Source of the DNA: Benthicola sp964195715
GTDB taxonomy: Bacteria; Gemmatimonadota; Gemmatimonadetes; Palauibacterales; Palauibacteraceae
Direction: 5' to 3'
Length of the DNA: 13,413 bases
NCBI GenBank assembly: GCA_964195715.1
Contig: CAXMRU010000300.1
Span: 1 to 13,413 of the forward strand
Position 1 is the first letter of the stretch, and each line of letters opens with the position of its first letter. Positions 6,328 through 13,191 of the stretch are shown one piece after another. Both the position numbers and the translations under genes were made by a program. Below the pieces are notes generated by a model. The model was given only the letters and a program-made list of their open reading frames with translations. It searched no databases and was not told the DNA's origin.

Positions 6328-7869
6328 CTACTCGAACGACCAGCCGGCAAACAGGCGTACCTCGGGGAACCGGCGGAAGACGTCCGGGAAGTCGCGGTAG
6401 TAGCTGTCTCGCGCCGTGTAGAACCCGGTGGCTCCCAGTTCGAGCTTCTTGTAGATCGGCACCCGCAGATTGATCCCCGCAAACTGCAGGATGTGGTCGC
6501 CCACCGCACCGTTCAGGGTGTGCTGCCAGAAAAGGTTGTAGAACACGCTCACCACTTGCCGGTCGCCACGGTTCAGGTTCACCCGTGCCCTCAGACCGGC
6601 TCCGCTTCCGAAGTCGTAGCTCCGGCGCGTGAAATCGGAGTACTCGGAGTCAACGCCCCAGATGAGCAGCGCGGACGGCTCGATCCGGGTCATCAGGCTC
6701 CACCGCTCGGACAGCCCCCACCGGGACAGGAACGTGGCGCTCAGGCTGGAACCACCGGTTTCCAGTGCCCGGTTGTTGACGTAATCGAAATGCTGCGCGA
6801 GGTGGAAGACGTGATTCGCCTTCTCCGTCTTCTTCAGCTCGGTGCCGTACAGGGTGCCCAGGAGGTGAGCCTGGCCGATTCGCTGCACTTCGTCGCTGCC
6901 GTTGAGCTGAATGTAAAACCTGAAGCTGTCGAACGGTTTGTGGTAGTCCTTGAACCCATCCCCATACAGGTAGTCGAAGGCGAAGAAGCCGCCTGACTGT
7001 GGCTCGGACTTGCCGCCTTCACCAACGGACCGGAAGCCGAGCGTCAGTTTCCCTGCGCTTACAGTCGGGTATGGACCTTCCGGATTGGCGCCCACCTTCG
7101 TCCATTCGCCCCGCACCAATCGGTTGAAACCTCCGAGCGGGTTGACGAAGAAGCCCCCCAGTTCGCGCATCGAGCGCCCGAAACCCGTGGCCGAGTTGTC
7201 CCAGATCATTCGCGACAGCCGATTCAGCGACTCACCGAGCCCGATCCCCCCGATCGCCGTGGCGGCCCAGTCGTTGATCGCGGGGCGGTTGTTCTCTCCG
7301 AACGTCTCCCACAGGAAGCTGCCGCCCCAAGACCATGCCGCCGACTGCCAGAAGTTGTAGCCGTTCGCGCGCGCGGAATTGAAGTACATGGCCCCGTGGT
7401 ATGGGTGCGCCCACATGTTCGTGTTGAAATTGTCGGCGTCCCACTCCATGCCCTGCACGATGTTCCGCTTCCAGGCGTCGAAGCTCATCGTCGCTGTCGA
7501 GTCGTCCGCTACGTGCCGGTTGAAGAACCACGGGACGACCAACAGCAGGCCGACCCCGCCCAGCGTCGGCAGGAAGTGCCTGCTGTCGCAGCAGAATACA
7601 GCCCCGTTCTGCGGGACCTGCGTCGTCGGAGCCCGGGTCAGTGGGATGGGCCCGGAGGTGTCCAGCGGCCTGAGTGCGAGGGGCGGGACCCGGCGAACCG
7701 GCGACACCTCGCCCGGCAAGCCGAACTGCGCGGTCACCGCGTCCAGCACCGTCACGGTGCCTGTCGGGTGCTGCGAGTATTCGCTCCCCGAATCCTGACC
7801 GAACGCCTGCCCGGCCGTGGCCAGGCAGAGTGTCAGAGTCACGATCCAGCGTCTCGAGTGCGCTCGCAT
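6328..7869 (-). CDS. DUF3943 family envelope (outer-membrane) protein
   Basis: A 513-residue protein. The N-terminus has a signal peptide (about residues 1-24, ending AGQAFGQ). A less ordered linker and a hydrophobic patch (LPTLGGVGLLLVVPWFFNRH, 100-119) follow. The DUF3943 core covers about 125-250: WKRN...G.EWDADNFNTN, HPYHGAMYFN, ARANGYNFW, GGSFLWETFGEN and INDW...GGIGLGE. The C-terminal 250 residues show repeated amphipathic strands with aromatic girdle residues and end in VRLFAGWSFE, consistent with a beta-barrel. The biochemical role of DUF3943 is unknown. The start was set at 7869 because it directly precedes the signal peptide and has an AAGGA-like site. The frame is open to 7929, but that part overlaps the upstream gene's end. 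It is the last gene of a three-gene minus-strand operon, 5 bp after the preceding stop. Confidence 0.87.
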   Translation of the reverse strand: MRAHSRRWIVTLTLCLATAGQAFGQDSGSEYSQHPTGTVTVLDAVTAQFGLPGEVSPVRRVPPLALRPLDTSGPIPLTRAPTTQVPQNGAVFCCDSRHFLPTLGGVGLLLVVPWFFNRHVADDSTATMSFDAWKRNIVQGMEWDADNFNTNMWAHPYHGAMYFNSARANGYNFWQSAAWSWGGSFLWETFGENNRPAINDWAATAIGGIGLGESLNRLSRMIWDNSATGFGRSMRELGGFFVNPLGGFNRLVRGEWTKVGANPEGPYPTVSAGKLTLGFRSVGEGGKSEPQSGGFFAFDYLYGDGFKDYHKPFDSFRFYIQLNGSDEVQRIGQAHLLGTLYGTELKKTEKANHVFHLAQHFDYVNNRALETGGSSLSATFLSRWGLSERWSLMTRIEPSALLIWGVDSEYSDFTRRSYDFGSGAGLRARVNLNRGDRQVVSVFYNLFWQHTLNGAVGDHILQFAGINLRVPIYKKLELGATGFYTARDSYYRDFPDVFRRFPEVRLFAGWSFE

Positions 7870-7874
7870 CCCGT

Positions 7875-8636
7875 TCAGTCCTTGATGACGAGACCGAAGA
7901 ACCAGCCCTGGCTGACTCCTTCGTCCCACCGGTAATCAGAGTCCGTGGTACCGTACTCGGTCAGGAGGTAGTCGTAGGCCAGTGTCAGGTGCACCGGACC
8001 GGCGACATTGATCCCGAGCTCGGCGCCGACGCGCCACGCGATCTCGGACCCGAACAGCACACCGCCCATGTCGCCGTCCACCGCAGCCCAGAAGGGGCCT
8101 CCCATCTCCACGAAGTACTCGGCCCCGAACACGGGCTCGACCCAGTCCTGCGTCACTTCACCCGGCTGCGGGCCGTCGAGGAGTTTCTGCCCCTGGTGAA
8201 CGTAACGCAGGCCTCCGTACAGTTTGAAAGCGTGCGCGGATTCGAACCGTCCCACCTGCCAGGCGGCCAGGAGCTCGGCGGTGGTCCAGCTGAAGTCGTA
8301 GTTGACCTGGGCCCCGTCCGGAATGCCGGCGCCCTCTATGGTGCCCTGGTTCTTGAGCGTAGTGGTGGAAAAACGGCCGATCCCCCGGAACCGGCCTTTA
8401 CCGACCTGCACGTCGCCCGCAAAGCTGGCGTGCAGGGACGTGGTGTCCCCGACCGTTATGGCCACGTCATCCACATAGTTGATACCGTCGATGTTGGCCC
8501 ACCACAGGTACGCCGAAGCGCGCCAGAACGAGCCCTGATTGCCGGCGTCCTGGGCCCGAGCCTCGGGCGCGAGGCCCGGTGTCAGCGTCAGGAAGCCTGC
8601 CGCGACGAGCGCGAGTCCGATCCGCGCGCGCCTCAT
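7875..8636 (-). CDS. Outer-membrane beta-barrel protein (middle gene of operon)
   Basis: A 253-residue protein. The start MRRARIGLALVAAGFL opens a signal peptide ending near EARAQ (residue 29). The mature part alternates polar and hydrophobic or aromatic residues in strand-sized blocks: FWRASAYLWWANI, GRFRGIGRFSTTTLK, AHAFKLYGGLRYVHQG, PVHLTLAYDYLL and GWFFGLVIKD. This is a typical 8- to 12-strand outer-membrane barrel pattern. I know no more specific family name for it. The ATG overlaps the previous stop by four bases (ATGA at 8636-8633), so translation is coupled to the gene before it. The frame extends upstream to 8957, but that part is a shadow of the preceding gene. Confidence 0.82.
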   Translation of the reverse strand: MRRARIGLALVAAGFLTLTPGLAPEARAQDAGNQGSFWRASAYLWWANIDGINYVDDVAITVGDTTSLHASFAGDVQVGKGRFRGIGRFSTTTLKNQGTIEGAGIPDGAQVNYDFSWTTAELLAAWQVGRFESAHAFKLYGGLRYVHQGQKLLDGPQPGEVTQDWVEPVFGAEYFVEMGGPFWAAVDGDMGGVLFGSEIAWRVGAELGINVAGPVHLTLAYDYLLTEYGTTDSDYRWDEGVSQGWFFGLVIKD

Positions 8637-9313
8637 TTGCGGGGCCCCGAAAGTGGGAGGAACAGCCGAAAACGGAGGTCCAGGACCCGGTTCTTCGCCG
8701 TCAATCCGTTGTCTTTCGCTTCCGACAGCAGGTTCGTCGTGCCAATGGAGTAACGGGCGTCGAACCCGAAGCCCGACCCGCCCTTGAACAGGCGGTCCAC
8801 GCCGAACCCGAACTGGATGAGGAAGTCGTTTCCGGCCAGTTCGCCCCCGGGCGTCTCCTCGCTGCACTCCGTGTCGAATGAGAACTGGCTCGACGGCTTT
8901 ACGTCGCAGCCCGTGGCAAACGCCGCCGCGCCACCCGCGAAGACCCGGTAGCCCCACTCGTCACCGAAGAAGGCGTTCCGGTAGTTGAAGGCGATCGGGA
9001 TCTCGAGATAGGAGAAACGGTAGTCGTATGCCTCGTCCTGCAGGGGGCTCTCCACCTCGAAGGCGCCCTTCTGGCTGATGCCGAACGCCCCTTCGACGGA
9101 GAAGTGCTCTGAGAAGTGCCACTCGGCGAAGGCGGAGCCGACGAATCCCCACGTGTCGATCGAGCTCTCGACGTAGCTTCCCGACATGTGGGCGATGGTG
9201 GGGCCAGCGAACAGGCCGAAGTCGACCTGGGCATGAGCCGAGGGCACGGACGTGGCGAGCAGGAGAAGGACTCCCACCGACGTCCTGAGTGCCGTACGCT
9301 GTACCGTCCGCAT
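8633..9313 (-). CDS. Outer-membrane beta-barrel (porin-like) protein, first gene of operon
   Basis: A 226-residue protein beginning MRTVQRTALRTSVGVLLLLA, a clear signal peptide with cleavage after SAHA (about residue 28). The mature protein opens with VDFGLFAGPTIAHMSGSY and shows regular strand blocks (FVGSAFAEWHFSEHFSVEGA, YLEIPIAFNYR, FLIQFGFGVDRLF, LDLRFRLFLPL). This fits the PorT/OmpW-like 'outer membrane protein beta-barrel' class. Two cysteines (CDVKPSS and TECSEE) sit in one predicted extracellular loop and may form a disulfide. Start choice: the perfect AGGAGG (9333-9328) is 14 nt before this ATG, longer than ideal. A GTG at 9325 is in frame but only 2 nt after AGGAGG. The ATG fits the signal peptide best. 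Confidence 0.84.
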   Translation of the reverse strand: MRTVQRTALRTSVGVLLLLATSVPSAHAQVDFGLFAGPTIAHMSGSYVESSIDTWGFVGSAFAEWHFSEHFSVEGAFGISQKGAFEVESPLQDEAYDYRFSYLEIPIAFNYRNAFFGDEWGYRVFAGGAAAFATGCDVKPSSQFSFDTECSEETPGGELAGNDFLIQFGFGVDRLFKGGSGFGFDARYSIGTTNLLSEAKDNGLTAKNRVLDLRFRLFLPLSGPRK

Positions 9314-9318
9314 CGTGC

Positions 9319-9348
9319 TGATCACAACCTCCTGTCGAGGAGAGATCA
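9319..9348. repeat. Inverted repeat with mirrored Shine-Dalgarno sequences in the divergent promoter gap
   Basis: CTCCT (9329-9333) and AGGAG (9338-9342) form a perfect stem with a 4-nt loop. TGATC (9319-9323) and GATCA (9344-9348) are matching outer arms, though asymmetrically spaced (5 nt and 1 nt from the inner arms). On the minus strand the AGGAGG arm is the ribosome-binding site of the porin-like gene. On the plus strand AGGAG (9338-9342) lies 20 nt before the ATG at 9363. The structure fills most of the 49-bp gap between the two divergent starts. Confidence 0.5.
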
Positions 9349-9362
9349 TCCCTTACCGGCAC

Positions 9363-10049
9363 ATGAAGGACGGTGTCGATTTAGCAAAGCATCGTGGGCG
9401 CGGCAAGTCATTGCGCCTGCGAGCGGGGCTGCTCGGGATGCTTGCCGGGGCGCTGCTGCACGTGTGCGCGCCAGCAGAAACCGCAGCGCAGGAGTCCGGC
9501 GGGTCCACCGCGGCCGCCATGGCGGGCGGAGCGCTCGGGCTCGCGTCGGCGGCGACTCTGGGGGCAGTCGGGTCGATCATCCCCTGCTCGCAGACCGGCC
9601 CGGGCCCGACCTGCGTGCGGTGGAGCGCGATCGGTGGTGGAGCGATCGGCGTCACCGGTGGGGCGCTGCTCGGGGCCGCTGATTCTGACCGACTCGGCGA
9701 TGCCGCGGTGGGGGCGGGGATCGGATTCCTGGCCGGCGCGATCGGTGGGATGTTGCTCAAGTCGAAGGCCGAGCGCTTCGGCTGGCAGGACGTCGCCGCG
9801 GTCGGGCTGTTCGGCGGGGCGGTCGGGGCCGCGCCGATCGGATCCGCGATCGGGATGTTGAGCGGCTCCGCGGTCGGCCTCGCAGCTTGGGCGCTGCTGG
9901 ACGACTTCAAGGGCCCCGACCTGCTCGGAGCGGCCGTAGCCGGCCTGGCGATCGGCGGGATCGCGGAGTGGCTGGCGCGCGGAATCGACGCCCAGTCGCG
10001 GGGCGATAGTGAGCTGCAGCTGTACGTGCCTTTGCGGGTGGGGTTCTGA
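9363..10049 (+). CDS. Exported glycine-zipper-rich protein
   Basis: A 228-residue protein. The start MKDGVDLAKHRGRGKSLRLR is basic and leads into a hydrophobic stretch ending near AETAAQ (about residue 43), consistent with a signal peptide. Five Gly/Ala-rich hydrophobic segments follow, at about 50-74, 88-106, 114-133, 144-179 and 187-205, full of GxxxG-type spacing (GGGAIGVTGGALLG, GAGIGFLAGAIGG). Glycine zippers of this type line membrane helices that pack tightly or oligomerise. Two cysteines (75, 84) flank a short Pro/Gly loop. The protein ends LQLYVPLRVGF, an alternating pattern with a terminal Phe, like the beta-signal of outer-membrane proteins and odd for a helical protein. The function is unknown. 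The start is the only good Met before the signal sequence, but the Shine-Dalgarno is distant. The next gene begins 2 nt after the stop. Confidence 0.7.
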   Translation: MKDGVDLAKHRGRGKSLRLRAGLLGMLAGALLHVCAPAETAAQESGGSTAAAMAGGALGLASAATLGAVGSIIPCSQTGPGPTCVRWSAIGGGAIGVTGGALLGAADSDRLGDAAVGAGIGFLAGAIGGMLLKSKAERFGWQDVAAVGLFGGAVGAAPIGSAIGMLSGSAVGLAAWALLDDFKGPDLLGAAVAGLAIGGIAEWLARGIDAQSRGDSELQLYVPLRVGF

Positions 10050-10051
10050 CG

Positions 10052-11176
10052 GTGGGCATGCACGTGGTTTTGCGTTTTCTCGCCCTGTCGGCGACTGCCG
10101 GACTGACTGCGTGCATGCCGTCGCATCGGATGACGCCGGGCCCTGTCCCGGACCGCTCGTGCCCCGACATCGCCGAGCAGACCTGGTATTTCCCGGAGAC
10201 CGCCGGAGATCATGCCCGGTTGGAGGACTGGTGCCGGACCGTCGGACCGCCGGTCGTCTCGCCCGACCCCACGGCAGCTTTCGGGGATCTGGAGTCCGGT
10301 GGGGAGCTCGCGGTCATCACTTGGAACGTGGACGTCGGGGGCGGTGACGTGATGGACTTCCTCGAGACCGAGCTCGGTCTCACGTGTGGCGGGAATCAGT
10401 CGGGGCTCGCACCCGGCGGAACGCACTTTGCGCTCCTCGTGCAGGAGGCGTTCCGCCGATCAAACGAGATTCCCGAGAATCCACAGGGCCCGACGATTCC
10501 GAGAGCCGTAGCGGAGAGCGAAAGGCCAGGTGAGCGCTTGGATGCCGTCGAGGTGGCGGCGCGGTGCGGGCTTTCGCTGGTCTACGTGGCGGCGGCACGA
10601 AACGGAAGCGAGCCGCGGGACGGTCTACGGGAAGACAAGGGGGTCGCCATCCTCTCGACCCTTCCCCTGGAGGACGTCTTGTTCATCGAACTGCCGTACG
10701 AGGCGGCCCGTCGTGTCGCAGCCGTGGGTACGGTCCGCGACGCATCGGGAAGAAGGCTCCGACTCGCCAACCTCCACCTGATCAGCGCTTCCGGACCTGC
10801 GCGCGCCCTGACGACCGGAAACGGATCGAGGCTTCGGCAGGGACTGGCCCTCGTTGACGCCCTGGACCAGCTCGAGGCACTGCGAGCCGATGGCGTGTCG
10901 ACGGAGCCGCACCCGACGTCCACGGTGCTGGCGGGCGACTTCAACACGTGGTCCGATCGGGAGACGACGTTGCGGCGTCTGCGAGAGTACTTTCCGGATT
11001 CACCGTCGCCGCTTGGCCAGGGCACTCACGGGTCCTTTCCCACGGACCACATCCTGTTTCGGAAGTCGGATACAGCGGGAGCTCCGCATCTGGTTGAGGG
11101 GAGCTACCTCCGGGTCGAGGATCGTCACCATTCTGATCATCACGCCATCATGGCCCGGGTGGAGTTCGGCGAGTGA
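10052..11176 (+). CDS. Lipoprotein of the endonuclease/exonuclease/phosphatase (EEP) superfamily
   Basis: A 374-residue protein from GTG 10052 (or 372 from ATG 10058). The N-terminus LRFLALSATAGLTAC is a lipoprotein signal with lipobox LTAC and lipidation at Cys21. The EEP fold runs from about 85 to 372 with its motifs in order: TWN (Asn92), QE (Glu132), N.H (Asn240, His242), GDFN (Asp296, Asn298), TDH (Asp332) and SDHH (Asp362, His363). This catalytic set supports a metal-dependent phosphodiesterase or phosphatase outside the cytoplasm. The substrate could be extracellular nucleic acid, a phospholipid or a phosphorylated sugar, and cannot be chosen from sequence. An insertion at about 103-165 between the N and E motifs is long for the family. 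It follows the glycine-zipper gene by 2 nt, so the two are surely one transcript. Confidence 0.88.
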   Translation: MGMHVVLRFLALSATAGLTACMPSHRMTPGPVPDRSCPDIAEQTWYFPETAGDHARLEDWCRTVGPPVVSPDPTAAFGDLESGGELAVITWNVDVGGGDVMDFLETELGLTCGGNQSGLAPGGTHFALLVQEAFRRSNEIPENPQGPTIPRAVAESERPGERLDAVEVAARCGLSLVYVAAARNGSEPRDGLREDKGVAILSTLPLEDVLFIELPYEAARRVAAVGTVRDASGRRLRLANLHLISASGPARALTTGNGSRLRQGLALVDALDQLEALRADGVSTEPHPTSTVLAGDFNTWSDRETTLRRLREYFPDSPSPLGQGTHGSFPTDHILFRKSDTAGAPHLVEGSYLRVEDRHHSDHHAIMARVEFGE

Positions 11177-11274
11177 GGGCGGGCGCAACGGACTCCGTCT
11201 CTGTATCTTGTCAGAGCAGGTGCCGGTCGCATGATCTGCGGGCAACCGTTTCACCTTCGGGCAGGTGCAGGAAC

Positions 11275-11739
11275 ATGAAAATACTCCTCGTCAGCCTGGC
11301 GCTCCTCGCCGTCACCGGTTTCACGGCAGGGTGTGAGTCGTCGACCGAAGTTCGCGTCGAGGATCTCGCCGGCACATGGCTCGCTTCGCAGGTGCGCATC
11401 GTCGACATCGAGCTTCCCAAGGAGAGCAACTTCGATCTCATCGAGCTCGGATACCAGGCGATCTTCGTGAGCACGGCGACAGGGTCCTTCACCATCAGGC
11501 TCGATGACCCCGAGGGCGAGAGTGAGTTCATCACGGGCACCCTCGTGACCGACGGCACCGACGTGGTTGTGACCACTGCCGAGGGGGTTTCAGGTGGCGA
11601 GGTCTTCCTCGAGGACGAGCAGGCCGCGCTCAGCCTCACCGCCGGCCTGACATTCGACTTCAAAGGGAAGGGCGAGGAGAAGCCCGCCAAGCTCCTGCTG
11701 GTGATGGACAGACAGTCGCTCGAGCCGATACCGCTCTAG
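11275..11739 (+). CDS. Small lipoprotein with lipocalin-like domain
   Basis: A 154-residue protein. The start MKILLVSLALLAVTGFTAGC is a lipoprotein signal peptide with acylated Cys20 (lipobox TAGC). The mature part opens VEDLAGTWLASQVRIVD, the 'GTW' strand start of lipocalin-like small lipoproteins. It then runs through eight or so short strands (SFTIRLDD, FITGTLVTDGTDVVVTTAEG, ALSLTAGLTFDF, AKLLLVMDR). It is acidic and has no visible catalytic residues. The frame is open upstream to 11173, but the ATG at 11275 is preceded by AGGA and begins the signal peptide. The 98-bp gap to the EEP gene leaves room for its own promoter, though none is clear. The lipocalin-like label rests on pattern, not on a motif match. 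Confidence 0.75.
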   Translation: MKILLVSLALLAVTGFTAGCESSTEVRVEDLAGTWLASQVRIVDIELPKESNFDLIELGYQAIFVSTATGSFTIRLDDPEGESEFITGTLVTDGTDVVVTTAEGVSGGEVFLEDEQAALSLTAGLTFDFKGKGEEKPAKLLLVMDRQSLEPIPL

Positions 11740-11864
11740 CCGACGCCGCTCAACCCGTAGACCGCACGCCGGAACTCAATCCACTCGGACGTCCCCGCGT
11801 CCCCCGGGAACCCTCCGCAGCGCAGTCCGGTTCGGACCTCGACAAACGCTCTCAATTCGAGCGC

Positions 11865-11870
11865 TATGAT
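11865..11870 (+). promoter_or_regulatory. Possible -10 element for the DUF6789 gene
   Basis: TATGAT at 11865-11870 lies 38 bases before the ATG at 11909, just after an inverted repeat CGCTC (11847-11851)/GAGCG (11859-11863). A matching -35 is not evident: TCGACA at 11839-11844 would need a 20-bp spacer. The same TATGAT hexamer precedes the MNT-HEPN module at 5208-5213. Confidence 0.3.
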
Positions 11871-11908
11871 ATGAAACGTCGAGGCTCCGAGGAGCTGAAG
11901 GAGAAGTC

Positions 11909-12367
11909 ATGGACAGAATCCTTAACATCCGAATCGGACGCGCCGTTGCTGCCGGACTCATCGGTACCGCCGCGATGACGGTCGTCGGACTGTGGGTCGC
12001 TCCGTTGATGGGGATGCCCGCGATGAACCCGGCCCAGATGCTGGCCGGTGCGATGGGCGGAAACCTCGCGCTGGGCTGGACGGCCCACCTGATGATCGGA
12101 ATCGTTCTCGCGCTGGGCTACGCGGTCGCCGCTCCGGCCCTTCCGGGCAAGCCGGTCGTGCGCGGGGCACTCTACGGGATCGCGCCGTACCTCATGGCGC
12201 AGATCATCGTCATACCGATGATGGGGATGCCTTTGTTCTCGGGCTCGGTCGTGATCGCGATGGGCAGCCTCGTGGGACACATGGTCTACGGCGCCATCGT
12301 GGGCGGCGTCTACGGACCGGTCGAGTCCCGGGTCGGGACACGCGCCGCTGCCGCTGCGGCCGTTTAG
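11909..12367 (+). CDS. DUF6789 family four-helix membrane protein
   Basis: A 152-residue protein with an AAGGAGA site before the ATG. Four membrane helices are evident, at about 11-32, 54-76, 85-104 and 112-136. Their loops carry the Met-rich motif MGMPAMNPAQM after helix 1 and PMMGMPLFSG after helix 3. His60 and His124 sit at equivalent positions in helices 2 and 4 (AHLMIGIV, GHMVYGAI), so the protein looks like two related two-helix halves. The layout, with RGALYGIAPYL and MGSLVGHMVYGAI, matches what I recall of DUF6789. That family has no assigned function; the repeated Met/His pairs could bind a soft metal, which is speculation. It ends in an Ala-rich tail. The next gene starts about 50 bp later. 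Confidence 0.8.
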   Translation: MDRILNIRIGRAVAAGLIGTAAMTVVGLWVAPLMGMPAMNPAQMLAGAMGGNLALGWTAHLMIGIVLALGYAVAAPALPGKPVVRGALYGIAPYLMAQIIVIPMMGMPLFSGSVVIAMGSLVGHMVYGAIVGGVYGPVESRVGTRAAAAAAV

Positions 12368-12378
12368 CAGCCTGCCAG

Positions 12379-12421
12379 GGCACGTGGAGAGCCTCTTGTC
12401 CCCGGAAGGGGTTGGTGTGCC
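12379..12421 (+). promoter_or_regulatory. Potential leader hairpin covering the nnrE translation start
   Basis: CCCC-GGAA-GGGG (12400-12411) is a tight stem with a GNRA-type loop that includes the putative Shine-Dalgarno GGAAGGGG (12404-12411). Outside it, GGCAC (12379-12383) can pair with GTGCC (12417-12421), which includes the proposed GTG start. The structure could mask initiation, but short GC-rich pairings are common in DNA of this composition. Confidence 0.25.
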
Positions 12422-13187
12422 GCAAGGCCTGAGACCCACGTTCGCTCTGCCCGGGGGGCAGCGCATGGCCGCGCTGACCTCCCGGGAAATGCGCGAGGTG
12501 GACCGGATAGCGGTCGAGGACACCGGACCGGGCCTGCTGCAGATGATGGAGAACGCCGGACGCTCGATGGCCGTGCTCGCGATCCGGAGATTGCGGTCAG
12601 TCTACCCGGCTGGCCGCGCGGTCATCCTGGCGGGCCCGGGTGGAAACGGCGGCGGCGGGATCTGCGCCGCACGGCACCTCGCACCACGCCTCGAAGAGGT
12701 CGAAGTCTGCCTGTCGACCCCGGCGAGACGACTCTCCGAAGCCGCTCGGACTCAACTGGAGCTGTACCTGGAGACAGGGCGAAAGCTCGTGACCGTCGAG
12801 GATCTGTTTCTTCGCGACACGCCCGATCTCATCGTGGACGCATTGATCGGCTACAGTCTGCGAGGTGCGCCTCGAGGGGAAGCGGCACGCCTCATCGAGT
12901 GGGCGAACGGGTCGCCCGCCGCCGTCGTGTCGCTCGACGTACCGTCCGGACTGGATCCTGACACCGGCGACGCGCCGGGAGCGTACGTCCAACCGCTGGC
13001 CACCCTGACGCTGCACATGCCGAAACAGGGCCTGCTGAACCCCGCGGCGGGGCAGTTGTACGTAGCGGACCTCGGGATCCCCGCCGGCGTGACCAGCCGG
13101 ATCGGGGTGGAGCCGCCAGTCTACGGGCCGGCCTTCGTCGTGCCTCTCGAGCGGGAGCCGCGGCAGCCGGAATCAGAATCTCCGTAA
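12417..13187 (+). CDS. nnrE: NAD(P)H-hydrate epimerase (YjeF N-terminal family), stand-alone
   Basis: A 256-residue protein. It repairs damaged cofactors by interconverting the R and S forms of NAD(P)H hydrate. Motifs in order: TSREMREVDRIAVED (21-35), LLQMMENAGRSMA (40-52), the glycine-rich loop GPGGNGGGG (73-81) then AARHL, VDALIGYSLRGAPRG (140-154), LDVPSGLDPDTG (173-184) and MPKQGL (201-206). The usual loop is GxGNNGGDG, so two residues differ here (N to G and D to G). The C-terminal dehydratase (NnrD/CARKD) domain found in many bacterial bifunctional enzymes is absent; the gene ends after the epimerase. Start choice: GTG 12417 has GGAAGGGG five bases upstream and gives the extension FALPGG before the first motif. 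ATG 12465 (240 aa) and GTG 12384 (267 aa) are alternatives. Confidence 0.85.
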   Translation: MPQGLRPTFALPGGQRMAALTSREMREVDRIAVEDTGPGLLQMMENAGRSMAVLAIRRLRSVYPAGRAVILAGPGGNGGGGICAARHLAPRLEEVEVCLSTPARRLSEAARTQLELYLETGRKLVTVEDLFLRDTPDLIVDALIGYSLRGAPRGEAARLIEWANGSPAAVVSLDVPSGLDPDTGDAPGAYVQPLATLTLHMPKQGLLNPAAGQLYVADLGIPAGVTSRIGVEPPVYGPAFVVPLEREPRQPESESP

Positions 13188-13191
13188 GCGG

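Noticed and set aside
7674..8753. 359-codon plus-strand frame across the outer-membrane operon
   Set aside because: It is antisense to two well-supported genes, with no ribosome site and low-complexity composition.
8637..8957. Upstream extension of the middle outer-membrane gene
   Set aside because: It lies entirely within the preceding gene in another frame; the ATG at 8636 starts a clear signal peptide.
9353..10426. 357-codon minus-strand frame rich in Ala, Pro and Ser
   Set aside because: The composition is the expected reverse-strand image of the Gly/Ala repeats in the glycine-zipper gene, and no motif is present.
9363..11176. Glycine-zipper plus EEP pair as a bacteriocin or contact-dependent toxin system
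   Set aside because: There is no immunity gene, type I secretion gene or double-glycine leader nearby. It is kept only as an envelope pair of unknown role.
11218..11268. Direct repeat CAGGTGC (11218-11224 and 11262-11268) before the lipocalin-like gene
   Set aside because: Two 7-bp GC-rich copies 44 bp apart are expected by chance here, and no promoter is attached.
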